A DNA stretch of 64,000 bases from Chloroflexota bacterium (GCA_003141245.1 PLLE01000041.1:39029-103028), one strand, 5' to 3'; positions 1 through 7,801 are shown, counted from the first letter of the stretch. Program-made: numbers and translations. The notes: generated from the letters alone by a model not told the origin.

Positions 1-58
1 TGTGCTACCATGCGCCGGTCCGCTGTCAGCCGAAGCCACAACGAGGTTGCCGCAAACC

Positions 59-280
59 GTGAACCCTACTCTGGCCCTTGGCCAAGACCTGGTCGGCATC
101 TGCCTGATGCTCGCGATTCTGTTCCAGGCGCGCGGCTCGGGGCTGTCCGCCACGTTCGGCGGCGACTCTTCGGTCTATCGCAGCCGGCGCGGGATCGAGC
201 GACGCCTCTGGCAGTTCACGATCCTTCTGGCAATCCTGTTCTGCGTCTTCTCCGAGGCGAGCTTCATTCTCCCGCACTGA
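59..280 (+). CDS. secG: SecG, preprotein translocase subunit
   Basis: SecG is the small accessory subunit of the SecYEG protein-export channel in the cytoplasmic membrane. From the GTG at 59 the product is 73 residues, the usual size. It has two hydrophobic helices (about residues 8-22 and 49-68) separated by a polar loop. The loop carries the family signature: FQARGSG, then ATFGGDSSVYRSRRG. The frame is open back to position 2, but the GTG at 59, with GAGG about 10 bases upstream, gives a start directly before the first helix. A weak -10-like TACCAT lies at 6-11. The downstream gene is not a known Sec partner. Confidence 0.9.
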   Translation: MNPTLALGQDLVGICLMLAILFQARGSGLSATFGGDSSVYRSRRGIERRLWQFTILLAILFCVFSEASFILPH

Positions 281-445
281 TCCGCCGAGGCAGCCACCGC
301 CGCCGACGTAGCGGGCCCACCATCCTGGCGTCCGGTCCAGCCGCGATGAGCGGCGCGCGGGGCGGGTCGTGGCTCCGGGAGACGAGTTCGCACGAGGCGC
401 GTGGCCGGCCGGCGCGGCTTCGCCCAGGGGAGCAAACCCGATCTC

Positions 446-2155
446 ATGAATCGACGTGACCAGCTCGCCGTCAGTGCCCTGGTCGTCCTGCTGGCGGTCG
501 TCGGCGCGGCGATGCTCGTTCCGGGGGCCACACCGACCGTCGCTCCCACACCGACCGTCGCTCCCACACCGACCGTGGCCCCGGACGTTACGTATCGCGA
601 GGCGGTCGTCGGCCATCCGAGCTCGATCAACCCACTGACGGCGCGAACCCAGGCAGACAGGGACCTCGTCGCGCTGGTGTTCCGCGGTCTCGTGCGGGCC
701 GCGCCGGACGGTGCCCTGGTGCCGGATCTCGCGAGCAGCTGGACCGTATCGTCCGACGGCCGCACCTACACGTTCTACATACGCAGCGACGCCCGCTGGG
801 AAGACGGGCAGCCCGTTACCGCCGCCGACGTCGCCTTCACGGTGGGTCTCGTCCAGGATCCGGACTATCAAGGTCCGCTGGGGGCGACGTGGCAGGGGAT
901 CAAAACCGCCGCGCTCACCGCTAACATCGTCCGCTTCACGCTGTCGACGCCATTAGGCGGATTCTTGCGCCAGGCGGCCCTGCCGATACTGCCGGACCAC
1001 GTGCTGAACGGCATCGCGGTCTCCGATCTGGCGGACTCCGACTTCAGCGCCCAGCCGATGGGGGACGGGCCGTTCCGAATCGTCGAGATCGACGACAGCC
1101 ACGCTCTGCTCAGCCGGGTGTCTTCGGCCGCGCCGGAGCAGTCTCCGGAGGCGTCAGGTTCCGGCTCGGCGACGGCGAGCGGCGGTGCCGCGGTGCCCGG
1201 CGACGTCCAGGCGCTCGAGATGATCTTCTTCGACGACCAGGCGTCCGCCGTGGCAAGCTTCAAGGCCGGCAGCGTCGATGCCCTTGGCGGACTCGCTCCC
1301 GACGCCGCCGATGCCGCCACCTCCGGTGCCGGAACGCGGGTCGTCCGCTATCCGTGGGCGAGCCTGACGGCCGTGGCGCTCAACCAGCGAGCCTCCCACC
1401 CCGAGTTCCAGAGCGCGGGCGTGCGGCAGGCGCTGCTCTCGGCGATCGACCGCCCGACGATCCTGACGAGCGTCCTGCGCGGCCGCGGTAGCATCGCCGA
1501 TGCGCCGCTCCCGAGCTGGTCCGCGGCCTACGACAAGGCCGCCATCAACGTCACTCCCTTCAGCAGCTCGACCGCGCAGGCGGGTCTGACGGCCGCCGGT
1601 TGGGTCCACGATGCGACCGGGTGGACGCCGCCCCACGGGACGAGTCCGTACACGATCAGGCTCCTTGCACTCGACGAAGCCAGCAACCCGATCGTGTATC
1701 GAGTCGCCCAGCAGGTTGCCACGGATTGGCGGGCCCTGGGTCTGAACGTGACGCTCCAGCCGGTTGCGGCAGCTACCTACACGCAGCGTCTCCAGGGGGC
1801 GGATTTCGATGCCGCGGTCGTCGACTATCGGCTCGGGCTCGACCCCGACGTGAGTTCGCTCTTCCTCTCGACGCAAGTCGCCCCAGCCGGCTCCAACCTC
1901 ACGGGAGTGCAGGACCAGGGGCTCGATCGTCTCCTCGCCAACGTCCGGACGACGACGGATCCGACCGATCGCCAGACGGCAGTTTCGGCCCTGGAGAAGT
2001 ACGTCACGACCAACGTCCTGATGCTGCCGATATGCTTCGCCGACTACGAATTCGTCGTCTCGGATCGCGTCCAGGGGCTCTCTCCGGATGAGATTGCGGA
2101 TCCCTCGGATCGCTACTGGGATGTGCTAGACTGGCGCCTCGCCAGCGACGGGTAA
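446..2155 (+). CDS. Family 5 extracellular solute-binding protein (oligopeptide/dipeptide ABC type)
   Basis: Predicted periplasm-side or lipid-facing binding protein of the DppA/OppA family, which captures peptides or similar ligands for ABC importers. The ATG at 446 starts with NRR followed by a hydrophobic segment (residues about 9-27), a signal peptide or anchor without a clear lipobox. A Pro/Thr linker made of APTPTV repeats follows. The mature part has the SBP-5 hallmarks: an early NPL motif, LVPDLASSW, then YTFYIRSDARWEDGQPVTAADVAF split over residues near 115-140. The length of 569 residues is normal. No permease or ATPase genes adjoin it, so it either serves a transporter encoded elsewhere or has another role. 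An upstream in-frame start at 401 is possible but would put about 15 polar residues before the signal. The ligand cannot be told from sequence. Confidence 0.85.
   Translation: MNRRDQLAVSALVVLLAVVGAAMLVPGATPTVAPTPTVAPTPTVAPDVTYREAVVGHPSSINPLTARTQADRDLVALVFRGLVRAAPDGALVPDLASSWTVSSDGRTYTFYIRSDARWEDGQPVTAADVAFTVGLVQDPDYQGPLGATWQGIKTAALTANIVRFTLSTPLGGFLRQAALPILPDHVLNGIAVSDLADSDFSAQPMGDGPFRIVEIDDSHALLSRVSSAAPEQSPEASGSGSATASGGAAVPGDVQALEMIFFDDQASAVASFKAGSVDALGGLAPDAADAATSGAGTRVVRYPWASLTAVALNQRASHPEFQSAGVRQALLSAIDRPTILTSVLRGRGSIADAPLPSWSAAYDKAAINVTPFSSSTAQAGLTAAGWVHDATGWTPPHGTSPYTIRLLALDEASNPIVYRVAQQVATDWRALGLNVTLQPVAAATYTQRLQGADFDAAVVDYRLGLDPDVSSLFLSTQVAPAGSNLTGVQDQGLDRLLANVRTTTDPTDRQTAVSALEKYVTTNVLMLPICFADYEFVVSDRVQGLSPDEIADPSDRYWDVLDWRLASDG
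531..582 (+). repeat. 18-bp tandem repeat encoding APTPTV linker
   Basis: Nearly three copies of the unit CACCGACCGTCGCTCCCA run in tandem inside the solute-binding protein gene; the third is partial and has a G for C change. The 18-bp period keeps frame and encodes the Pro/Thr linker between the membrane segment and the binding domain. Such units can expand or contract by slippage. Confidence 0.9.
2127..2132 (+). promoter_or_regulatory. -10-like box (TAGACT) before tRNA-Leu cluster
   Basis: The hexamer TAGACT in the context GCTAGACT lies inside the 3' end of the solute-binding protein gene, about 38 bases before the first tRNA. The same GCTAGA(C/A)T context precedes lemA, rpsF and hisS in this window. 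No clear -35 is visible. Confidence 0.45.
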
Positions 2156-2170
2156 ACCGCTGCTGTGTGC

Positions 2171-2256
2171 GCCGAGGTGGCGGAATGGCAGACGCGCCGG
2201 CTTCAGGAGCCGGTGCCCGCAAGGGTGTAGGGGTTCAAATCCCCTCCTCGGTACCA
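2171..2256 (+). tRNA. tRNA-Leu(CAG)
   Basis: Full cloverleaf with a long class-II variable arm. Acceptor strands GCCGAGG (2171-2177) and CCTCGGT (2246-2252) pair, followed by discriminator A and an encoded CCA. The anticodon loop TTCAGGA (2202-2208) is closed by CCGGC/GCCGG, with anticodon CAG at 2204-2206. The T-arm carries GGTTCAAAT. Confidence 0.97.
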
Positions 2257-2298
2257 GGAATTATCCAGGTGGCGCGGAGGCGTCGCGACAGTGCTCTT

Positions 2299-2383
2299 GC
2301 CCAGGTGGCGGAATTGGTATACGCGTACGTTTGAGGGGCGTATGGAGCAATCCATCCGGGTTCAAGTCCCGGCCTGGGCACCA
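2299..2383 (+). tRNA. tRNA-Leu(GAG)
   Basis: Class-II tRNA with acceptor GCCCAGG (2299-2305) pairing with CCTGGGC (2373-2379), discriminator A and encoded CCA. The anticodon loop TTGAGGG gives anticodon GAG at 2333-2335. It lies 42 bases after tRNA-Leu(CAG) and is probably co-transcribed with it. Confidence 0.96.
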
Positions 2384-2444
2384 CCCTCTTCCTGACCTAA
2401 GACCTCCGGCCGCGACGCGGCCTGTGCGGTCCCCGCGGCTTCCC

Positions 2445-2520
2445 GGGCGGTTAGCTCAGTGGTCAGAGCGCCTCGTTTACACCGAGGATGTCGCAGGTTC
2501 GAGTCCTGCACCGCCCACCA
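2445..2520 (+). tRNA. tRNA-Val(TAC)
   Basis: Standard 76-base tRNA including encoded CCA. Acceptor GGGCGGT (2445-2451) pairs with ACCGCCC (2510-2516). The anticodon stem CCTCG/CGAGG closes loop TTTACAC with anticodon TAC at 2478-2480. It is the third tRNA of the cluster. Confidence 0.97.
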
Positions 2521-2731
2521 TTCCTCGCCACGAAGACGGAACCCCGGTCATTCGGCCGGATCAACAACGGCTGAAGCGAGGCTGGGCGAGGGCACGCGGA
2601 TGTGGCCTATGACAACCGAACTTTCGGCCGCTCACGGGAGTCGAACGATTGGGAAACCAAGGTAGGCGACTGCCTGTCTCGAACCGGCTCCGTGCCACGG
2701 ACCGTCGGGCGTCGGGTCGGTAGCCTCCTGC

Positions 2732-2737
2732 TAGACT
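2732..2737 (+). promoter_or_regulatory. -10-like box (TAGACT) for lemA-htpX
   Basis: TAGACT within GCTAGACT lies about 50 bases before the lemA start, leaving a short leader that ends in a strong ribosome site. A second candidate, TAGCCT, is at 2721-2726. No good -35 is seen. Confidence 0.5.
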
Positions 2738-2789
2738 GAGCCGACCCGCACCAGAATCCCGTGCGGCCCATCTCGATCGGAGGAGGGAC

Positions 2790-3353
2790 ATGCCACTCGT
2801 CCTGCTAATCATCGTCGGTGTTCTGGTAGTCCTCGTCCTGCTCCTGGTAGGCATCTACAACGGCCTCGTAACGCGGCGAAACCGCATCGACGAGGCGAAT
2901 GCCCAGATCCAGGTCCAGCTCAAGCGTCGCCACGACCTGATCCCGAACCTGGTCAACGCGGTCAAGGGCTACATGGACTTCGAGAAGGGCGTCCTGACGG
3001 CGGTCACCGAGGCGCGCGCCGGCGCCATCGCCGCGGGCGCGCAGGGGCCGGCCCAGCAGGCCCAGGCGGAGAACGTTCTCACCGGTGCCCTCCGCTCGCT
3101 CTTCGCGGTGGTCGAGAACTACCCGCAGCTCAAGGCCAACGAGAACGTCCTCGCGCTGCAGGAGCAGCTGACCACGACGGAGAACCAGATCTCGTTCTCC
3201 CGGCAGCACTACAACGCCACCGTGCTCGATTTCAACAACTCGCTGCAGACCTTCCCCAACGTCCTCATCGCCGGACCGTTGGGCTTCACCAAGCGTGAGT
3301 TCTTCGAGGCCGAGCCCGAGGCCGCCGAGGTCCCCGTCGTCAACCTGGGATAG
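2790..3353 (+). CDS. lemA: LemA family protein
   Basis: Membrane-anchored helical protein of the LemA family, whose exact biochemical role is not settled. Residues 2-22 form one transmembrane helix. The rest is the typical four-helix domain with the signature YNGLVTRRNRIDEANAQ, then QLKRRHDLIPNLVN and FSRQHYNATVLDFNN. The length of 187 residues is normal. The start is supported by a strong ribosome site, GGAGGAGGG, just upstream. LemA genes often sit beside htpX, as here (59 bases apart), so the two are probably co-transcribed and act together in membrane-protein quality control. Confidence 0.94.
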   Translation: MPLVLLIIVGVLVVLVLLLVGIYNGLVTRRNRIDEANAQIQVQLKRRHDLIPNLVNAVKGYMDFEKGVLTAVTEARAGAIAAGAQGPAQQAQAENVLTGALRSLFAVVENYPQLKANENVLALQEQLTTTENQISFSRQHYNATVLDFNNSLQTFPNVLIAGPLGFTKREFFEAEPEAAEVPVVNLG

Positions 3354-3412
3354 GTGTCGGGGCCGCGCTGCCGCTCGCGGCGCGACCCACGTCCCCCTGA
3401 GGCCGCATACCT

Positions 3413-4399
3413 GTGTCAACGACCTTCTATGCCGAGGAATCGGCTAACCGTCGAAAATCGTTTCTGCTCGCCCTCCTCGTTGTGGCCTTCCTGGCCGTCT
3501 TCGGCTACATCATCGGCTACGTCGTGGGCCTGGGCAGCGGCAATGAGGCCATCTTCGGGATCGGCGCGCTGCTGATCGCCGTAGCGTTCGGTTTCCTTGG
3601 GGCCATCGGCTCCTATTACGGCGGCGACCAGCTCGTGCTGGCCAGCTCGCACGCTAAGGAGATCGGGCCGCAGCAGGCGCCCGAGCTGTTCAACGTCGTC
3701 AACGAGCTTGCGGTCGCGGCCGGCGTGCCGATGCCCAAGGTCTACATCATCGACGACCCGTCGCCCAACGCCTTTGCCACGGGGCGCGATCCACAGCACT
3801 CGTCCGTGGCGATCACGACCGGGCTGCTTCAGAAGCTCGATCGCGAGGAGCTCCAGGGCGTCATTGGTCACGAGATGTCGCACGTCCGCAACTACGACAT
3901 CCGGTTCACGCTGATCGTGGGCGTCATGGTGGGCAGCATCGCCCTCCTGGCGCAGCTCTTCCTGCGCTACACCTTCTGGTTCGGGGGCGGGCGCAGCAGG
4001 GACAACAACAACAATGGCAGCGGAGGCCTGGGCGCGATCTTCCTTGTCGTGGGGATCGTCCTTGCCATCCTCGCGCCGATCTTCACGGCCCTGGTGCAGA
4101 TGGCGGTGAGCCGCCAGCGCGAATACCTGGCCGACGCGTCGTCGGTCGAGCTTACTCGCAATCCGCACGGCCTCGAGCGGGCCCTGGCCAAGCTGGCGGC
4201 GGACAACGAGCCGCTCCACTCGGCCAACGGCGCCACTCAGCACCTGTACATCGTTAACCCGCTCAAGAAGTTGGGCGGCGGCTCGGCACTCTTCTCGACA
4301 CATCCGCCGATCGTCGATCGGATCAACCGGCTACGCCAGCTGACGGGCGATGCGCCGATGGATCCGACCGAAGTGAAGCAGTTGACCGGGCTCGAATAG
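3413..4399 (+). CDS. htpX: HtpX-like M48 zinc metalloprotease
   Basis: Membrane-embedded zinc endopeptidase that degrades damaged membrane proteins. The GTG-initiated protein has 328 residues. Two transmembrane helices lie near residues 16-37 and 45-68. The zinc motif HEMSH is at 153-157, two more helices follow (about 166-187 and 202-230), and the third zinc ligand is Glu237 in REYLADASSVEL. The cytoplasmic region before the zinc motif has the family sequence PKVYIIDDPSPNAFATGR. It follows lemA, a pairing seen in many bacteria. The catalytic residues are intact, so it should be active. Confidence 0.95.
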   Translation: MSTTFYAEESANRRKSFLLALLVVAFLAVFGYIIGYVVGLGSGNEAIFGIGALLIAVAFGFLGAIGSYYGGDQLVLASSHAKEIGPQQAPELFNVVNELAVAAGVPMPKVYIIDDPSPNAFATGRDPQHSSVAITTGLLQKLDREELQGVIGHEMSHVRNYDIRFTLIVGVMVGSIALLAQLFLRYTFWFGGGRSRDNNNNGSGGLGAIFLVVGIVLAILAPIFTALVQMAVSRQREYLADASSVELTRNPHGLERALAKLAADNEPLHSANGATQHLYIVNPLKKLGGGSALFSTHPPIVDRINRLRQLTGDAPMDPTEVKQLTGLE

Positions 4400-4437
4400 G
4401 CGATCCGTCGGGGCCCGAAAGGGTGCGGGTGGTCGCC

Positions 4438-4467
4438 TTGCAGCGTTTTGACCCGGCGTGGTACCTT
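4438..4467 (+). promoter_or_regulatory. Candidate promoter of the five-tRNA cluster
   Basis: TTGCAG at 4438-4443 and TACCTT at 4462-4467 are separated by 18 bases. Transcription would begin about 30 bases before tRNA-Phe. The match is fair rather than strong. Confidence 0.4.
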
Positions 4468-4504
4468 TCCCCGCGCCGACGGGCTGCCAGTCCCGTCAGA
4501 TCGG

Positions 4505-4580
4505 GCCGAGATAGCTCAGTTGGTAGAGCACGCGACTGAAAATCGCGGTGTCGCCAGTTCGATCCTGGCTCTCGGCACCA
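4505..4580 (+). tRNA. tRNA-Phe(GAA)
   Basis: Acceptor GCCGAGA (4505-4511) pairs with TCTCGGC (4570-4576), followed by A and encoded CCA. The anticodon stem CGCGA/TCGCG closes loop CTGAAAA with GAA at 4538-4540. First of five tandem tRNAs. Confidence 0.97.
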
Positions 4581-4603
4581 AAGACGGCTGGCACGGTTTT
4601 CGA

Positions 4604-4679
4604 GCGGAAGTGGCTCAGTTGGTAGAGCATCACCTTGCCAAGGTGAGGGTCGCGGGTTCGAGTCCCGTCTTCCGCTCCA
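4604..4679 (+). tRNA. tRNA-Gly(GCC)
   Basis: Acceptor GCGGAAG (4604-4610) pairs with CTTCCGC (4669-4675), discriminator T and encoded CCA. Stem TCACC/GGTGA closes loop TTGCCAA with anticodon GCC at 4637-4639. Confidence 0.97.
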
Positions 4680-4730
4680 CTCCCTTCACGCTGCCGACCC
4701 CGGCGGGAGTCCGCCGACAGATCGAGCCTC

Positions 4731-4804
4731 TGCCCCTTCGTCTAGTGGTAGGACAGCGGACTTTGGATCCGTTAGGCGAGGTTCGAATCCTCGAGGGGCA
4801 GCCA
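4731..4804 (+). tRNA. tRNA-Gln(TTG)
   Basis: Acceptor TGCCCCT (4731-4737) pairs with AGGGGCA (4794-4800), then G and encoded CCA. The loop CTTTGGA gives anticodon TTG at 4763-4765. The first base U1 with A72 is a typical glutamine tRNA identity feature. Confidence 0.96.
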
Positions 4805-4849
4805 GTCTGATCCGCTCAAGCGCCGGTTCCCCTGCTGGCCGACGTTCGA

Positions 4850-4925
4850 GGCGACGTACCCAAGTGGTTAAGGGGGAGGTCTGCAAAACCTCTATTCGGC
4901 GGTTCGATCCCGCCCGTCGCCTCCA
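4850..4925 (+). tRNA. tRNA-Cys(GCA)
   Basis: Acceptor GGCGACG (4850-4856) pairs with CGTCGCC (4915-4921), then the cysteine discriminator T73 and encoded CCA. Stem GAGGT/ACCTC closes loop CTGCAAA with anticodon GCA at 4883-4885. Confidence 0.96.
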
Positions 4926-4988
4926 CTTCTCTCCACGCGCCATGCGCCCAGCCTTCGGGCATGCCGTCGCGCTACCCTTCAGGCATGC

Positions 4989-5075
4989 GCCGGAGTGGCG
5001 GAACTGGTAGACGCAGCGGACTTAAACTCCGCGGCCCGCGAGGGCGTCAGGGTTCGAATCCCTGCTCCGGCACCA
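4989..5075 (+). tRNA. tRNA-Leu(TAA)
   Basis: Class-II tRNA with acceptor GCCGGAG (4989-4995) pairing with CTCCGGC (5065-5071), then A and encoded CCA. Stem GCGGA/TCCGC closes loop CTTAAAC with anticodon TAA at 5023-5025. It is the third leucine isoacceptor of the window and the last of the cluster. Confidence 0.97.
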
Positions 5076-5241
5076 GACAGCGGTCTCGACGTGGTCGGCG
5101 CGAGTCCTGGCCGACCACCGACCCTGCCGAAACTCGCCCCCGCCGCAAGGTGGCCGAAAGTCAACTCGGCGACCGACAGACGGCCCCGACAGAGACGCCG
5201 GCGTCAAAGGCCGCGCCCGTTCGAGAAGAAAGCGGCCATCC

Positions 5242-5269
5242 TTGACAATTCTCCTCAGATCGCTAGCCT
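5242..5269 (+). promoter_or_regulatory. padR operon promoter
   Basis: A consensus -35 TTGACA (5242-5247) is followed after 16 bases by TAGCCT (5264-5269) in the recurrent GCTAG context. Transcription would start near 5276, inside the palindrome at 5274-5292, about 40 bases before the padR ATG. Confidence 0.7.
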
Positions 5270-5273
5270 CCAC

Positions 5274-5292
5274 TACATCGCTATTTGATGTA
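5274..5292 (+). promoter_or_regulatory. Palindromic PadR operator candidate
   Basis: Perfect inverted repeat TACATC-(7)-GATGTA centred just downstream of the -10 box, overlapping the predicted transcription start. It contains the ACAT/ATGT half-sites typical of PadR-family operators. Binding of the encoded PadR here would give autorepression. The regulator assignment is inferred from position and half-site sequence. Confidence 0.6.
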
Positions 5293-5316
5293 CGTCCATT
5301 TGAGGTAGAGCCACAG

Positions 5317-5664
5317 ATGCCCGGGCGGATCAGGGGACAACTTCTCAAGGGGACCACGACGCTGCTGGTCCTGACGGTGCTTCGCGAAGGCGAGCTGTAC
5401 GGCTACGAGATCGCGCAGCGGATTCGCGACAACAGTGGCGGCGCCTTCGTCCCGAACGAGGGATCGCTCTACCCGGCGCTGCACGCCCTCGAAGCGGCTG
5501 GTGCGCTCGAGGCCAGCTGGCGAGAGAGCGATCGCGGCCCGCGCCGGCGCTACTACAAGATCACAAAGACGGGCCTCGGGATGCTCGAAGCGCACGCCCA
5601 GGAGTGGGCCGCCTTCTCGCTCGGCATGGCCCGCGCGATGGGGGTGGCGGGACCGAAGCAATGA
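5317..5664 (+). CDS. PadR family transcriptional regulator
   Basis: Winged-helix DNA-binding repressor of the PadR family, 115 residues. It carries the diagnostic LYGYEIAQRI, then NEGSLYPALHALEAAGALEA (recognition helix and wing) and GPRRRYYKITKTG. The ATG at 5317 is preceded by GAGGTAGAG at a proper distance; the open frame extends upstream to 5242 but would run through the promoter. Its stop overlaps the start of the next gene as ATGA, so the two are translationally coupled. PadR-HAAS pairs usually control the membrane protein operon they belong to. The inducing signal is unknown. Confidence 0.9.
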   Translation: MPGRIRGQLLKGTTTLLVLTVLREGELYGYEIAQRIRDNSGGAFVPNEGSLYPALHALEAAGALEASWRESDRGPRRRYYKITKTGLGMLEAHAQEWAAFSLGMARAMGVAGPKQ

Positions 5665-7070
5665 CAATCGACTGGCTACGCGCCTTTGTCGTCTTCGGCG
5701 GCGGGCCCGCGCTTCTGATCGCTGCGGTCACGCTGGTCCGGCGCAGCGAACGCAGACTCGGCCACGGACCGGACGAATCTGGTCCCCCGGTCACGACCGG
5801 GCAGACTGGCGCTGCCGAGATATCCGCCTATCTCGATCGAATGACCACGGAGCTCAGGCTGCCTGCGGCCGACGTCGCCGAGGTGCGGGCGGAGCTCGCC
5901 GATCATCTGCGGGACTCGATCGCCTCGCTCGAAGCCGAAGGGTTTGAGCCAGAGAGGGCCATCCGAGAGGCCCTGGGACGCCTGGGGCCGCCCGCTGAGC
6001 TCGGCCGGCAGCTGCGTACCGCCCATCAGTCGACCAGACGGCTCCTGGCCGGTGCCGGTGGAGGTGTCTTTGCCGCGGGCGGCGGTTTCGTGCTCGGCTA
6101 TTTCGGCGGTATAGCGCTGGCTCTGCTGGGGTTCCTGGCAGTGTTCGTCGTTGTAGCGCTGCTGGCGGTGGTCGGCGTCCGCCTGCCGGACATCACGTCA
6201 CACGATGGTGGAAACACGATCAACTCGCTTCTCTACGCAACGACCCTCGCGGTGGCGGCCGCAACCGCAACTCGCTATGCAGTCCGCACCTCGGCCGGCC
6301 TGAGCCGGCGCGCACCGCGCACCGTGGCGGTCTTCTGGGCCGTGGCCGGCGCGCTCGTCTTTGGTTGGCTGGCTCTCTTCGGAATGCGCGGCCCGCAGAG
6401 CTGGCCGGGCGTCGCCCTCGAGCTGTGCATCCCGGTGATCGCGGTCGCGAGTGCGTTCGTCAGAATCGAGCGACCGATGCCCCATGTCGGCCTTTGGGCC
6501 GTCATCGTCGCGGCGCTGAGCGTCGTCGTCATGTCACTCGGCGTGTTCGCTGTCAGCGGGTTGTCCGTCTCTGGCTCGGGCTCGGGCTCGCAGGCCGAGG
6601 AGGCGGAGACAATCCAGCCGCCTGACCTCCACCTGGACGTTGTCGCCCCGATGGCGCCGGCAGCGTGGCTCCCCGAGGGCGGCTTCGGAAGCGCGTATGG
6701 ATCGGAATCGGCGTCGAGCGGGACCCGGCTATGGGCCGACGTTGGCTGGGAACTTCCGGCACCGACTATCGCCACCGTCCTGGCGAACTGGCGGGACATG
6801 CGGTTCGAGGCATGGCACGCGGGGGTCAATCAATACTCGATCGGCGTCGACACGCGGTATTCGAGCCCATTCGAAGTCCAGCCTGCGGTTCTCCATGGCA
6901 GCTCCCTCGACGCCGTCTTCCATTTCGAGCGGCTCCGAGACGCTAGGTCGTGGTGGGTCGTCCTCACCGCCGTCGGTCCGGACGGCCACCGCTACCGCCT
7001 CGACGACGGACAGGGCGGCGACGCCACCTTCAACGGTTCCGCCTGGGATTGGCTGACGGCGCCTCAATGA
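5661..7070 (+). CDS. HAAS (DUF1700-type) domain multi-pass membrane protein
   Basis: A 469-residue membrane protein with a cytoplasmic HAAS/permease-prefix-like domain at about residues 51-120, recognisable from ISAYLDRMTTEL, AELADHLRDS and the ALGRLGPPAELGRQL turn. One helix lies at 6-26. Five or so further hydrophobic segments lie between about 134 and 315, and a polar C-terminal domain of roughly 150 residues probably faces outward. HAAS domains are typically encoded beside PadR regulators and are thought to pass signals to them. This gene is sandwiched between two PadR-like genes with ATGA overlaps on both sides. The start is fixed by that overlap. I do not recognise the C-terminal domain, and no transport function is evident. 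Confidence 0.8.
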   Translation: MTIDWLRAFVVFGGGPALLIAAVTLVRRSERRLGHGPDESGPPVTTGQTGAAEISAYLDRMTTELRLPAADVAEVRAELADHLRDSIASLEAEGFEPERAIREALGRLGPPAELGRQLRTAHQSTRRLLAGAGGGVFAAGGGFVLGYFGGIALALLGFLAVFVVVALLAVVGVRLPDITSHDGGNTINSLLYATTLAVAAATATRYAVRTSAGLSRRAPRTVAVFWAVAGALVFGWLALFGMRGPQSWPGVALELCIPVIAVASAFVRIERPMPHVGLWAVIVAALSVVVMSLGVFAVSGLSVSGSGSGSQAEEAETIQPPDLHLDVVAPMAPAAWLPEGGFGSAYGSESASSGTRLWADVGWELPAPTIATVLANWRDMRFEAWHAGVNQYSIGVDTRYSSPFEVQPAVLHGSSLDAVFHFERLRDARSWWVVLTAVGPDGHRYRLDDGQGGDATFNGSAWDWLTAPQ

Positions 7071-7390
7071 GCGGGACCGACGGCCCAGGCAAGGGCGTAA
7101 CAACACTGGCCTACGAGCGCGAACGAGTACTCGAAGCGCTCGACGGCGAGGCTCTGACCGTCCCGGCGATCCTTCGTCGAATGCATGAACGATCGACCGG
7201 AGCCGAGGCTGGGGCCGGGCGCGGCGCGGAGCCGGGCGACCAAAGCCTCCTTTACCCGGCCCTGCACAGCCTCGAGGCGGACTGGAAACTCCGGGCCAGG
7301 TGGCTGTCGGACGCCAACGGTATGCCGCGCCGCACTTACCGAAAGCGGCGCCTGCTGCCGCGTCGACCCGACTGGACCCAGCGAGGCTGA
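7067..7390 (+). CDS. Second PadR-like winged-helix protein
   Basis: Small (107 residues) protein whose middle carries a PadR-type core: PAILRRMHE, then QSLLYPALHSLEADWKLRA and the wing-like RRTYRKRR. It lacks the long C-terminal dimerisation helix of canonical PadR, ending soon after the wing. The ATG overlaps the stop of the HAAS gene as ATGA. The putative recognition segment is preceded by an Ala/Gly-rich insertion at about residues 44-58. It may heterodimerise with the first PadR, read the HAAS domain, or be decaying. The family assignment is from pattern only. Confidence 0.65.
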   Translation: MSGTDGPGKGVTTLAYERERVLEALDGEALTVPAILRRMHERSTGAEAGAGRGAEPGDQSLLYPALHSLEADWKLRARWLSDANGMPRRTYRKRRLLPRRPDWTQRG

Positions 7391-7596
7391 GTCCCGCCCC
7401 GGGCGCGCGGGGCGTCGCCATACGTCACAAGGCGGCACGCGACGGCCTGCTCGTGAAGCGGCATCCGCGCGGCGGTCTAGCGTCCCTGGCCTGGAGCCTC
7501 GACCAGCTCGGGTCAGCGGGAAGGCCCCTCGACCGCCGCGCCGACTCGCCCGGCTCGCGTCTGGAGAATCGTAGCCGGGTCGCGGAGCACGGCGGA

Positions 7597-7632
7597 CAAA
7601 CAAAGAGGCGGGCCACCAGCGCGGCCCGCCTC
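7597..7632 (-). terminator. Rho-independent terminator of the pilin gene
   Basis: A 10-bp perfect stem, GAGGCGGGCC (7605-7614) with GGCCCGCCTC (7623-7632), has an 8-base loop. On the minus strand it is followed by a T-rich tract (TTTGTTTG), and it begins about 20 bases after the pilin stop. Confidence 0.85.
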
Positions 7633-7651
7633 GTCCAAAGTGTCCGGTTGT

Positions 7652-7801
7652 CTAGAACTTCGACCCGATGAAGCTGAGCATGGAATCGAGCCGGCCGCTG
7701 AAGAACGCCAGCGCAGCGACAGCGAGAATCGCGATCAAGGAAAGGATGAGTGCGTATTCCGCGAGACCCTGTCCTTCCTCGCGGCGAGGGAACAAGAACA
7801 A
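7652..7801 (-). CDS. Flp-type type IVb pilin
   Basis: A 49-residue prepilin of the Flp/TadE-associated class, encoded on the minus strand. The protein reads LFLFPRREEGQGLAEYALIL, then a hydrophobic helix and the tail SMLSFIGSKF. The key features are the short basic leader, the EGQGLAEYAL signature with Glu near +5 of the cleaved G/Q-x-E-Y motif, and one N-terminal hydrophobic helix (about residues 15-36). A TTG start (7799-7801) is set by AGGAGG five bases upstream; a second in-frame TTG follows two codons later. It ends in a clear terminator, so it is monocistronic. No TadA/B/C, RcpA or prepilin peptidase gene is near, so assembly depends on genes elsewhere. Confidence 0.85.
   Translation of the reverse strand: MFLFPRREEGQGLAEYALILSLIAILAVAALAFFSGRLDSMLSFIGSKF

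Noticed and set aside
2331-2665. Short plus-strand frames across the tRNA-Leu/Val region
   Set aside because: They read through tRNA genes and have no ribosome sites.
7391-7651. Further PadR-like coding region after 7390
   Set aside because: Frames are low-complexity and carry no motif; the stretch mainly holds the pilin terminator.
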